Origin: Candidatus Nitrosopumilus sp.
GTDB lineage: Archaea; Thermoproteota; Nitrososphaeria; Nitrososphaerales; Nitrosopumilaceae
Reading direction: 5' to 3'
DNA length: 8,920 nucleotides
Assembly: GCA_011055585.1 (NCBI GenBank)
Contig: DRGT01000035.1
Location: 1-8,920 of the forward strand
Shown here one piece after another: positions 1 through 5,209 of this stretch (positions are counted from its first letter, which is position 1; the number at the start of each line of letters is the position of its first letter). Below the pieces are notes generated by a model. It worked only from the letters and a program-made list of their open reading frames with translations, searched no databases and was not told the origin of the DNA. A program made the translations under genes and the position numbers.

Positions 1-3000
1 GAGGTTAAGAAATCGTATGCGTGAATATTTTTCTTGGCTGCATCCACGCTAAAAGTTAGAGAGTGTTGGTCTGATGGAGCAGGTGGAATCCCCTCAACGA
101 TTAGTCTTTGTGGAACAGACATGCTCTCAAAATATTGCGCGTTACCGGATTGTACGATAGAGCCTATCCAATGACAATCACCCAGAGTGAATCCACCGTC
201 AAAGTTTGCACACTGACGCCAGTCAACACGAAAGGCTGCATTATGTGCTACTTGGACATTATTTCCAAATGTGAACTCTAGATGGTGTTCTCCAGCAGTT
301 ATAACATGATTTGTTAAAGATCCTTCAAAGGTACTAGAATAATCTCGATAAATAATCAAGTTTCCATCAACTATTGGATGAATGGTACGCTGACCATCAC
401 TTAATTTTGAGAAAACGAGATCGGTACTGGGATCATCTGAGGGGCCAATAAATGTTCCATCAATTCCTCTGATGATGAGGTCTGCAGTACCTTGTGTTGT
501 GAATTCAACTACCCATTCTCCACCTACTGTTGGGTATGACTGAACGTTAATGATTGTGATTTCTGACTCGATGTAAAATTCGGTAGTACCTTCTAGCACA
601 TTCCACTGTGCAGCATCATATTCTCCATCGCCATCAGTATCTACAAGTGTAAATGATACTCCATCATCATCAGTACAATCTACCTTTTCACCATCTACAA
701 CACAATAAAGTTTCCACGATCCATGGCTATTAGAGCTGTCAGGAAGATTAGAGAATGTTTCTTTACTATTTTGGGAAACTTTGATGTATTTCTTCAAAAA
801 CTTGTAATCAGATTGGTCTTCTTCATACATTGTTGTAGAAGCCGTGGAATAGGTTGTGTCATCAGTGGTTGTATCATCAGTGGTTGTATCATCAGTGGTT
901 GTATCATCAGTGGTTGTATCATCAGTGGTTGTATCAGAAGATTCAGTAGAAGTGTCACTGCCTGGAGTTACTATAGTTTCATCATCAAATGGCTGTACAT
1001 AAGAGTCGTCAGTGGTTGTATCAGAAGATTCAGTTGAAGGGTCGCTGCCAGTAGTTACTACTGTACTAGTACTATACTGATGAACATCATCGTTTGTTAC
1101 AGTACATGTCTTTTTTCCATACAGTTCTATCGTGCCAGAACAATCTGCTGAAAAGCTTTGAGTGTATCCATCTAGGGCAGATTCAAATACGGAAAAGGAG
1201 CCAGCATTAAGTGAAACTATTACTCCTTTCTCATCACCTGGAAATGATTCAGGTATTGGATCGTTACCAGACACTGACATTCTAAAGTCTGATGCAACTG
1301 CACTGCCGCCATCATCATTGATTACATTTGTGATTACAGTTAGAATGGTTTTCTTTTTCTTTTCTTTCTTCTCTACCTTAAATCCCTTTGATGCTTTTTC
1401 TTCTATCTCTTGAGCATCATCATTTTCTTTTTCTGCAACAAAGCCGTATTGATTTGCTTCAGATATTAGTTGCGAAAATTCATTTTCTACATCCTCTAAT
1501 ATCACAACTTCAGGTTCTTGAGCTGGCTCTACTTCCTCCAATATCACAACTTCAGGCTCTGGTGTCGGTGGAGCATCTGATTGTCTTTGATTATTGTAAA
1601 CCTCAGAAATTTGGGCAGAGGTTAGTTTTAGATCATAAAACCTAACATCATCGATTTGACCAGCATACTTGTGCATTATTTTGTGTTGCTTGTCTCTGTA
1701 TAGCATATATGCACCTAATGTTATTTCAGAGTCTGACTCAATTTCATCAAATGAAGATTCCTTGTAAACGCCATCTTCATAGTACCCAGATACTACATTT
1801 TTTAATGAAAGTGAATTTTCTCTAAATCCGTTCAAGTAGATATCAATTGAAGAACCATCAAAGGTTGCAGTGATGTATGTCCATTGGTCAGGTTTTACAT
1901 CAGATTTTGAATTGACCATGTGCCACTTTAATCCATCAAAGACTGAAAATGCCGCTTTTCTTTCAGGTTCTATTACATTATTAATTGATAGTGAAAATGC
2001 TCCATCTTTACTTACAATGTACAGCTCTGATGAGCCTTTGTCATAGTTTGGTTTTACCCATGCAGAAACAGTTAGAGTTTGTAACTTGTTTGGAAGACTA
2101 GATGATGTTATTTCTACATAGTCATTACCATCTAAGCTAAGATATGGATTGTCGTATGTGACAATGATCGAGTCACCATGCAAACTTTGATTGTCTTTGT
2201 CAGAATTATCAAACTGAATAGATTCTTTAGCTTCAGGCAGTAAACTTTGTTGGGCAGAATCTTTTTCAGAGCTTGGCGGTACAAAGTCTTGTTCGGCTTG
2301 ATCAATGTCTTGTTCTTCAGCGGATGCAAATGGCACTCCCCAATAAGCTTGGGCAATAACAGCAGGGAATGCAAATCCTAATCCTGTTACTAAAATTATC
2401 ATAACAAAAGAGCTTGATATTATTTTAACAGCTGAAGATTCTTCGTCTAATCTTCTGTCTCTGTTAATAAAAACTGCAGCAAATGTTAACGGTCCTAAAA
2501 TTATTGCAAGAGCTATTTCATTTGGCAATTCATTTACAAATTCAAGATAATTATAATCTTCAGGTGTATAAACTTCTGAATATGATTTTATGATTTCATA
2601 GTTTGTGTTAACGATAATTGTTTCAGCTTTTTCAGCTTCTGTATGAACGACTACTCGTAGTTGCCATACTTTAGCAGTTCCAGTAGAAGTAAATTTTTCA
2701 GCAAGACGGCCATCACCAAAATCTTCAATCATTTCATTTATTTCATAAAATTCAATCAGTCTTTTTTCAGTTATTGTTTGTCCTGGTAAAAGATCATCAG
2801 AAGTAAATTCTGAAAATTTAACAAAGTCTGAATTTTTCTTAGGAGTATCATCAACAATTCCAGAATCATCTTGAAGTAATTCATTAATCAGATGTAATCT
2901 TTGATGTTCTAGATCAGTTGAAGAATGAGCATATGCATTGTCAACACTACCAAGTGAAACAAATCCTATCAATACAAGTAGACTAAGAAGACCTAGACTT

Positions 3001-3008
3001 TTACGCAA
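1..3008 (-). CDS. Large modular surface protein with LamG-type domain (C-terminus cut by window edge)
   Basis: An uninterrupted minus-strand frame of about 1,002 codons with no stop before position 1, so the C-terminus is missing. The chosen start is TTG at 3008, giving Lys/Arg then a hydrophobic run and an AYA|HS signal-peptidase site near residue 27; TTG at 3026 is the only earlier option after an in-frame stop. Domains in order: signal peptide 1-27; ectodomain about 28-160; membrane segments about 165-181 and 196-219 joined by a basic loop (NRDRR); LamG/jellyroll domain about 286-473, ending GQIDDVRFYD; a duplicated 14-residue EPEVVILE motif (484-508); a Lys/Glu-rich stretch; a prealbumin-like (SpaA-type) domain about 554-641 with Cys623 and Cys635; a Thr/Ser/Asp stalk 645-730; an Asp-rich loop DTDGDGEYD (790-798); then beta-rich modules including VQSYPTVGGEW and a VPQRL...HAYDFL segment. 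LamG domains bind carbohydrate or protein ligands, so a cell-surface adhesion or recognition role is inferred. The ligand is unknown. Confidence 0.88.
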   Translation of the reverse strand, partial: MRKSLGLLSLLVLIGFVSLGSVDNAYAHSSTDLEHQRLHLINELLQDDSGIVDDTPKKNSDFVKFSEFTSDDLLPGQTITEKRLIEFYEINEMIEDFGDGRLAEKFTSTGTAKVWQLRVVVHTEAEKAETIIVNTNYEIIKSYSEVYTPEDYNYLEFVNELPNEIALAIILGPLTFAAVFINRDRRLDEESSAVKIISSSFVMIILVTGLGFAFPAVIAQAYWGVPFASAEEQDIDQAEQDFVPPSSEKDSAQQSLLPEAKESIQFDNSDKDNQSLHGDSIIVTYDNPYLSLDGNDYVEITSSSLPNKLQTLTVSAWVKPNYDKGSSELYIVSKDGAFSLSINNVIEPERKAAFSVFDGLKWHMVNSKSDVKPDQWTYITATFDGSSIDIYLNGFRENSLSLKNVVSGYYEDGVYKESSFDEIESDSEITLGAYMLYRDKQHKIMHKYAGQIDDVRFYDLKLTSAQISEVYNNQRQSDAPPTPEPEVVILEEVEPAQEPEVVILEDVENEFSQLISEANQYGFVAEKENDDAQEIEEKASKGFKVEKKEKKKKTILTVITNVINDDGGSAVASDFRMSVSGNDPIPESFPGDEKGVIVSLNAGSFSVFESALDGYTQSFSADCSGTIELYGKKTCTVTNDDVHQYSTSTVVTTGSDPSTESSDTTTDDSYVQPFDDETIVTPGSDTSTESSDTTTDDTTTDDTTTDDTTTDDTTTDDTTYSTASTTMYEEDQSDYKFLKKYIKVSQNSKETFSNLPDSSNSHGSWKLYCVVDGEKVDCTDDDGVSFTLVDTDGDGEYDAAQWNVLEGTTEFYIESEITIINVQSYPTVGGEWVVEFTTQGTADLIIRGIDGTFIGPSDDPSTDLVFSKLSDGQRTIHPIVDGNLIIYRDYSSTFEGSLTNHVITAGEHHLEFTFGNNVQVAHNAAFRVDWRQCANFDGGFTLGDCHWIGSIVQSGNAQYFESMSVPQRLIVEGIPPAPSDQHSLTFSVDAAKKNIHAYDFLT
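856..930 (-). repeat. Five tandem 15-bp units encoding TTTDD
   Basis: Five contiguous 15-bp units (plus-strand form GTATCATCAGTGGTT; the first unit differs by one base) lie inside the surface-protein gene and encode five Thr-Thr-Thr-Asp-Asp units at residues 693-717. Because the unit is a multiple of three, gain or loss of copies keeps the frame. The encoded segment is probably an extended, hydrophilic, possibly O-glycosylated stalk between the prealbumin-like domain and the distal modules. Confidence 0.93.
917..1063 (-). repeat. Imperfect 87-bp-spaced duplication in the stalk
   Basis: Two related blocks, about 917-975 and 1006-1063, share the core TCAGAAGATTCAGT (at 934 and 1021, spacing 87 bp = 29 codons). 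They encode VTPGSDTSTESSDTTTDD and VTTGSDPSTESSDTTTDD. The short TTTDD array abuts only the copy nearer the C-terminus, which suggests a block duplication followed by local expansion of the 15-bp unit. Confidence 0.8.
1488..1560 (-). repeat. 42-bp duplication encoding EPEVVILE repeats
   Basis: The segment ATCACAACTTCAGG recurs at 1501 and 1543, 42 bp apart, within near-identical flanks. It encodes two consecutive acidic units, EPEVVILEEVEPAQ and EPEVVILEDVE, directly after the LamG domain. It probably acts as an acidic spacer. Confidence 0.8.
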
Positions 3009-3040
3009 AAATACTACTGCCCCCAATTAAGGAAGCGGTA

Positions 3041-3069
3041 TTTTCACTAGAAGTGAAAAATATATTTTT
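3041..3069 (-). promoter_or_regulatory. Promoter of the surface-protein gene with an overlapping palindrome
   Basis: Reading on the minus strand, the AT-rich element AAAAATATATTTTT (3056-3069) is a good archaeal TATA box; its centre at about 3062 predicts transcription from about 3036, 10 nt before TTG 3026 and 28 nt before TTG 3008. Between TATA box and predicted start lies an inverted repeat with 8-bp arms, TTTTCACT and AGTGAAAA (3041-3048 and 3052-3059), with a 3-bp centre. A dimeric regulator bound there would block the transcription machinery, so it is a candidate repressor operator. The transcription start is predicted, not measured. Confidence 0.5.
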
Positions 3070-3110
3070 CAATCTAACCCCTAATAGCGCTCTCCTACTG
3101 CCCAACGCAA

Positions 3111-3168
3111 AGTTTTTCAGCATCATACGTATTAAACATGTTTATAAAGTATGAACGTATGAAAAACT
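3111..3168. repeat. Inverted repeat enclosing a 12-bp palindrome
   Basis: The right arm ACGTATGAAAAACT (3155-3168) is complementary to the left arm 3111-3130, which carries the same sequence interrupted by 6 extra bases (AGTTTTTCA, then TACGT). Between the arms sits the perfect palindrome TAAACATGTTTA (3133-3144). The element lies about 75-130 bp upstream of the predicted start of the surface-protein transcript. It may be an upstream regulatory site; no gene covers it. Confidence 0.45.
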
Positions 3169-3196
3169 AGTCTTAGATTACGGACTTCGGAATAAA

Positions 3197-3213
3197 TTGT
3201 AAAATTTTTACAA
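3197..3213. repeat. 17-bp palindrome TTGTAAAA-T-TTTTACAA
   Basis: Perfect 8-bp arms around a single T. Related half-sites follow: TTGT-N4-ACAA at 3229-3240 and a second TTTTTACAAA around 3245. In such AT-rich DNA short palindromes arise easily, so a regulatory role is only a possibility. Confidence 0.35.
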
Positions 3214-3251
3214 ATAAAAAAAATTTTTTGTGATTACAAATTATTTTTACA

Positions 3252-3359
3252 AAGTCCACGCTCAAAAATAAATTAATTTTAAAAAAACTAGGTACCAACA
3301 ACTATTTTGAAAAATAAAACTAATTTTAAAAAAAACTTGGTAAGTCCACGCTCAAAAAT
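3252..3359. repeat. Repeat array A: two 47-bp-spaced units bounded by 18-bp direct repeats
   Basis: The 18-bp sequence AAGTCCACGCTCAAAAAT occurs at 3252-3269 and 3342-3359, 90 bp apart. Between the copies the motif TAATTTTAAAAAAA recurs at 3274 and 3321 (47 bp apart), and one TAGGTACC octamer lies at 3289-3296, followed by an ACTATTTTGAAAAATAAAA segment. The interior matches array B at 3689-3830, in the same orientation. The two arrays flank the small AbrB-like gene. Confidence 0.85.
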
Positions 3360-3362
3360 TAA

Positions 3363-3380
3363 TAAAAAAATGATTCAAAA
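3363..3380 (-). terminator. T-rich terminator after the AbrB-like gene
   Basis: On the minus strand, beginning 9 nt past the TAA stop, the sequence runs TTTTTGAATCATTTTTTT. Archaeal transcription ends at such oligo-T tracts, so this is a likely termination zone. Confidence 0.5.
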
Positions 3381-3388
3381 ACAAACAG

Positions 3389-3556
3389 TTAATCCTTAGG
3401 GCCAATAAGTAACAGTCTTCTAGATGTAATGCTAAATACAAGTTCATCTCCCCTTTGCCAACCAAGTTTAGTAACGGTCTTGTTTGGAAGAACAATTACA
3501 TATTTGAAAAATTCCTTCTTACCGTTTTTTTTTGAAACCTGTTTTTGAAGTTTCAT
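3389..3556 (-). CDS. Small AbrB/MazE/SpoVT-type DNA-binding protein
   Basis: A 55-residue minus-strand gene, ATG at 3556 and TAA at 3389. The N-terminus MKLQKQVSKKNGKKEF leads into the swapped-hairpin AbrB fold: the strand FKYVIVLPNKTV (17-28), then LGWQRGDELVF (31-41; the LGW-x-x-G-D-E-L signature) and a final strand RRLLLIGPKD. The family forms dimers that bind DNA, in archaea often as stand-alone transcription regulators or antitoxin-like proteins. No toxin gene is adjacent. The start is well supported: a TATA-like ACTTAAAGT (3578-3586) lies about 26 nt upstream of the ATG, implying a leaderless transcript, and the palindrome AGTAGGTACCTACT (3567-3580) lies between them, which suggests autoregulation. 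The same TAGGTACC core recurs in both flanking repeat arrays. The fold assignment is confident; the target sites are inference. Confidence 0.82.
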   Translation of the reverse strand: MKLQKQVSKKNGKKEFFKYVIVLPNKTVTKLGWQRGDELVFSITSRRLLLIGPKD

Positions 3557-3566
3557 GAGTAATTTT

Positions 3567-3586
3567 AGTAGGTACCTACTTTAAGT
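3567..3586 (-). promoter_or_regulatory. AbrB-like gene promoter with palindromic TAGGTACCTA operator
   Basis: AGTAGGTACCTACT (3567-3580) is a perfect 14-bp palindrome whose inner ten bases are TAGGTACCTA. It overlaps the edge of the TATA-like element (ACTTAAAGT, 3578-3586) and ends 11 bp before the ATG. A dimeric protein bound here would block initiation. The shared octamer in the flanking repeats makes the AbrB-like protein itself the leading candidate ligand. Confidence 0.55.
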
Positions 3587-3657
3587 CTATGTATGTACAT
3601 GAAAAATCTAACATAATTCAAAAAGAAATAAGAATGTCAATTTTTCACGCATGAATT

Positions 3658-3665
3658 TAGGTACC
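3658..3665. promoter_or_regulatory. Isolated TAGGTACC octamer
   Basis: An exact copy of the octamer found in both repeat arrays and in the AbrB-like promoter, here without the rest of the 47-bp unit. I found five exact copies in the window, all between 3289 and 3788. A protein-binding role is inferred. Confidence 0.4.
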
Positions 3666-3688
3666 GAAAAATCCAACAATTCTAGAAA

Positions 3689-3830
3689 TTGGTATCACAC
3701 ACTTCTGAAAAATAAAACTAATTTTAAAAAAATTAGGTACCAACACACTATTTTGAAAAATAAACTAATTTTAAAAAAATTAGGTACCAACACACTATTT
3801 TGAAAAATAAACTAATTTTAAAAAAAACTT
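3689..3830. repeat. Repeat array B: three tandem units of a 47-bp repeat
   Basis: Two units are near-identical, starting at 3733 and 3780 (TTAGGTACCAACACACTATT...), preceded by a diverged 44-bp unit from 3689 in which TAGGTACC has become TTGGTATC. Each unit junction contains the inverted repeat CTAATTTT-AAA-AAAATTAG (3718-3736 and 3765-3783) running directly into GTACC. The array ends with an AAAAAAAACTTG...AAGTC flank that also closes array A, so the two arrays are copies of one element. There are no unique spacers between units, so this is not a CRISPR. It resembles an iteron-like protein-binding array. Confidence 0.88.
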
Positions 3831-3979
3831 GCAAGTCTAAAGCATAAACAAGTGAACTAGACATATTCAAAATTTTTGAATTTAAAACTAGAATAATTCC
3901 GAATTCAAATTACTTATTTGTCTATAGTAGAATGATCTGCACTAACGTTTTCATAAATACTATTTGGTGTAAAATATGT
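3831..3979. other. AT-rich spacer with a 17-bp palindrome
   Basis: No credible coding region. It holds the palindrome ATTCAAAA-T-TTTTGAAT (3865-3881). At its right end TCATAAATAC (3951-3960) resembles an archaeal TATA box placed about 26 bp before the GGGGA at 3980. Short open frames here are 10-40 codons and arise from repeat sequence. Confidence 0.5.
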
Positions 3980-4078
3980 GGGGATTTCTGTACCAGTGAT
4001 TACATGGTGTCTAACATCGTGTAAGTTTAGGACGCTCTCCTAACAACTTGGCACGGATTCTCCCCTCGTAATAACGAG
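3980..4078 (+). ncRNA. Candidate structured small RNA (strand uncertain)
   Basis: This is the only non-tRNA part of the intergenic region with raised G+C, and it can fold. Outer stem GGGGA (3980-3984) pairs with TCCCC (4061-4065). Inside, ACCA/TGGT form a short hairpin (about 3992-4008). A longer hairpin pairs CGTG (4018-4021) with CACG (4052-4055), AAGTT (4023-4027) with AACTT (4045-4049) and TAGGA (4028-4032) with TCCTA (4038-4042), closed by a CGCTC loop. A small hairpin, CTCGT-AATA-ACGAG (4065-4078), follows. A TATA-like TCATAAATAC at 3951-3960 would place transcription on the plus strand near 3980. It lacks the conserved sequences of 5S rRNA, SRP RNA or RNase P RNA. It may be unexpressed sequence that happens to fold. 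Confidence 0.3.
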
Positions 4079-4230
4079 TCAATATCAAAATGGTCTCAAA
4101 GAAAGATAACCTAGAATATGTAACCATCTCGTAATAACACGACTAGGATTTTCGCGCTCAAATCTGTGCGTAATTTTCTTTGTCTCAAATCCCTGTGACA
4201 GATGTATTCAAAAAATTTCTTGTCTTTAAT
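4079..4230. other. Intergenic segment without recognised genes
   Basis: No coding signal. The 11-mer CTCGTAATAAC, which forms the last hairpin of the upstream candidate RNA, recurs at 4128-4138, flanked by CCTAG and CTAGG that could pair. CTCAAATC recurs at 4157 and 4184. A 14-codon frame starting at the ATG near 4090 is too short to call. Confidence 0.4.
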
Positions 4231-4236
4231 TAAAAA
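4231..4236 (-). terminator. Oligo-T terminator of tRNA-Ser
   Basis: Directly after the tRNA 3' end the minus strand reads CC then TTTTTTA, a typical archaeal tRNA terminator. CCA is not encoded. Confidence 0.6.
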
Positions 4237-4239
4237 AGG

Positions 4240-4323
4240 CGCAGAGAGGGGGATTTGAACCCCCGTGACCTTACGATCATAGGATTAGCAATCCTACGCC
4301 CTGCCAGGCTAGGCGATCTCTGC
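4240..4323 (-). tRNA. tRNA-Ser (anticodon GCU)
   Basis: An 84-nt class II tRNA. Acceptor stem GCAGAGA pairs with TCTCTGC, followed by discriminator G. The D arm follows, then the anticodon stem TAGGA/TCCTA with loop TTGCTAA, so the anticodon is GCT (plus-strand 4287-4289) and reads AGC/AGU serine codons. The long variable arm TGATC-GTAA-GGTCA forms 5 base pairs, as required for tRNA-Ser. The T arm is GGGGG-TTCAAAT-CCCCC. There is no intron. A TATA-like ATTTATTT (4351-4358) about 26-30 bp upstream overlaps the end of the phosphoesterase gene. Confidence 0.97.
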
Positions 4324-4358
4324 ACACAAGCCTTGCTAAAGCATATCTGTAAATAAAT

Positions 4359-5105
4359 TCACTCTTCTCCAAATCTTGAATAGTTTTTTACTATATTCTC
4401 AAGTGGTATTCTTTTTCCGCCAACTATTTTCAGATCAACTTTGATTTTTTTTCCATTAATTGTAATAATGTTGAAAGAATTCTGAAATAGTCCTCGTGCA
4501 CGTTCAGATGATGCAGTTCCTGCATATACAATCAGTGGTTTTCCAAAATTCCAAATCCATGGTCTGTGTTTGTGACCGCATATGACAAGATCAACGTTAG
4601 TTGCAGCAATTGTTCTTAGAACATCTCCTGCATCAATAATTGTTAGTCTGTCAGCGCCAGTATCTGGAATACTAACCAAGTGGTGATGCATTGCAAGAAT
4701 CTTTACCTTGTCTTTGTATTTTGTCATAGTACGCTCAAGCCAAAGGTTTTGTCTATATCCAACTTCGCCTTCGTTTCTATCAGGCCTTGCAGTACCTAGA
4801 GTGACTAGAACAACATCTTTTGAAAGATTGTTTATGCTTTCAAATGGAAAATATTTCTTAAAGTGAAGATATCCTGTGTTTCTGTAATCATGATTTCCGC
4901 TAATTGTAATGATTTTTTTTGCCTTTAGTTTTGATACCAGTCTCTTGCATTCTTTGTATTCTTTTTCTAGTCCTTCGTTTGTTAGATCACCGGTGATTAC
5001 AATAACATCTGGGTTTAGCTTGTTTACCTCCTTTACCACCCTTTCAAACACTGTTGGTTGAAACTGAGATCCAACATGAATGTCAGATAATTGAACAATT
5101 AACAT
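4359..5105 (-). CDS. Calcineurin-like metallophosphoesterase
   Basis: A 248-residue cytosolic enzyme with all class-defining metal-binding motifs: D8-x-H10 in LSDIH, GD40 in ITGDLTN, GNHD (70-73), the HHH run at 140-142, and GHKH (177-180). This spacing is that of the CpdA/Icc-like phosphodiesterase group, which binds two metal ions and cleaves phosphomonoesters or diesters; the substrate cannot be read from sequence. I start at the ATG at 5105 because the fold begins at once (MLIVQLSDIH) and a TATA element AAATAAAT (5131-5138) lies about 30 bp upstream, giving a nearly leaderless transcript. An upstream ATG at 5177 would add 24 hydrophobic residues and span that promoter, so it is less likely. 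The gene is divergent from the dehydrogenase, with 104 bp between the starts. Confidence 0.9.
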   Translation of the reverse strand: MLIVQLSDIHVGSQFQPTVFERVVKEVNKLNPDVIVITGDLTNEGLEKEYKECKRLVSKLKAKKIITISGNHDYRNTGYLHFKKYFPFESINNLSKDVVLVTLGTARPDRNEGEVGYRQNLWLERTMTKYKDKVKILAMHHHLVSIPDTGADRLTIIDAGDVLRTIAATNVDLVICGHKHRPWIWNFGKPLIVYAGTASSERARGLFQNSFNIITINGKKIKVDLKIVGGKRIPLENIVKNYSRFGEE

Positions 5106-5130
5106 TTGATGAGAAATGAAATCTCGTACT

Positions 5131-5138
5131 AAATAAAT
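5131..5138 (-). promoter_or_regulatory. TATA box of the phosphoesterase gene
   Basis: On the minus strand ATTTATTT, preceded by a T-rich stretch, centred about 30 bp before the ATG at 5105. It supports that start over the one at 5177. Confidence 0.55.
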
Positions 5139-5175
5139 TAGTTCAAAAAAAATTCTGATCAAAAAGTGAGGGTAC

Positions 5176-5184
5176 AATTAAATA
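5176..5184 (+). promoter_or_regulatory. TATA box of the dehydrogenase gene
   Basis: AATTAAATA is centred about 30 bp before the TTG start at 5210, predicting transcription from about 5206-5210 and hence a leaderless or nearly leaderless mRNA. It stands back to back with the phosphoesterase promoter. Confidence 0.55.
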
Positions 5185-5209
5185 CGCTTGATCGGAAACT
5201 CTGGCTGTC

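Noticed and set aside
723..1037. Plus-strand frame with a repeated ISGCI motif
   Set aside because: It is the antisense reading of the TTTDD-coding repeats in the large minus-strand gene; the periodic peptide is a by-product of the 15-bp repeat.
1162..1645. Plus-strand frames of about 80-85 codons opposite the surface-protein gene
   Set aside because: They show no domain or start signal, and the minus-strand frame over the same bases has recognisable domains.
2132..2374. Minus-strand 80-codon frame
   Set aside because: It is an alternative frame inside the surface-protein gene, which is continuous here through the second membrane segment and into the LamG domain.
3389..3556. Toxin-antitoxin pair with the AbrB-like protein as antitoxin
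   Set aside because: No toxin-sized frame adjoins it on either side; the flanks are repeats and a terminator-like T tract.
3689..3830. CRISPR array
   Set aside because: The 47-bp units are contiguous, with no unique spacers and no cas genes nearby.
3252..3830. Insertion sequence or composite transposon around the AbrB-like gene
   Set aside because: There is no transposase and no terminal inverted repeats with target duplications; the flanking repeats are direct and internally tandem.
3720..3860. Minus-strand frame of about 38 codons through array B
   Set aside because: Its sequence is a low-complexity translation of the 47-bp repeats (Phe/Lys/Leu-rich) with no start context.
3980..4210. 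RNase P RNA, 5S rRNA or SRP RNA on either strand
   Set aside because: The minus strand has an ACAGAAA near 3985, reminiscent of an RNase P conserved region, but no matching GAGGAAAGTCC-type region and far too little length. The conserved 5S and SRP motifs are absent.
5106..5177. N-terminal extension of the phosphoesterase from an ATG at 5177
   Set aside because: It would span the predicted TATA box and add a hydrophobic tail not needed by the fold, which starts directly at MLIVQLSDIH.
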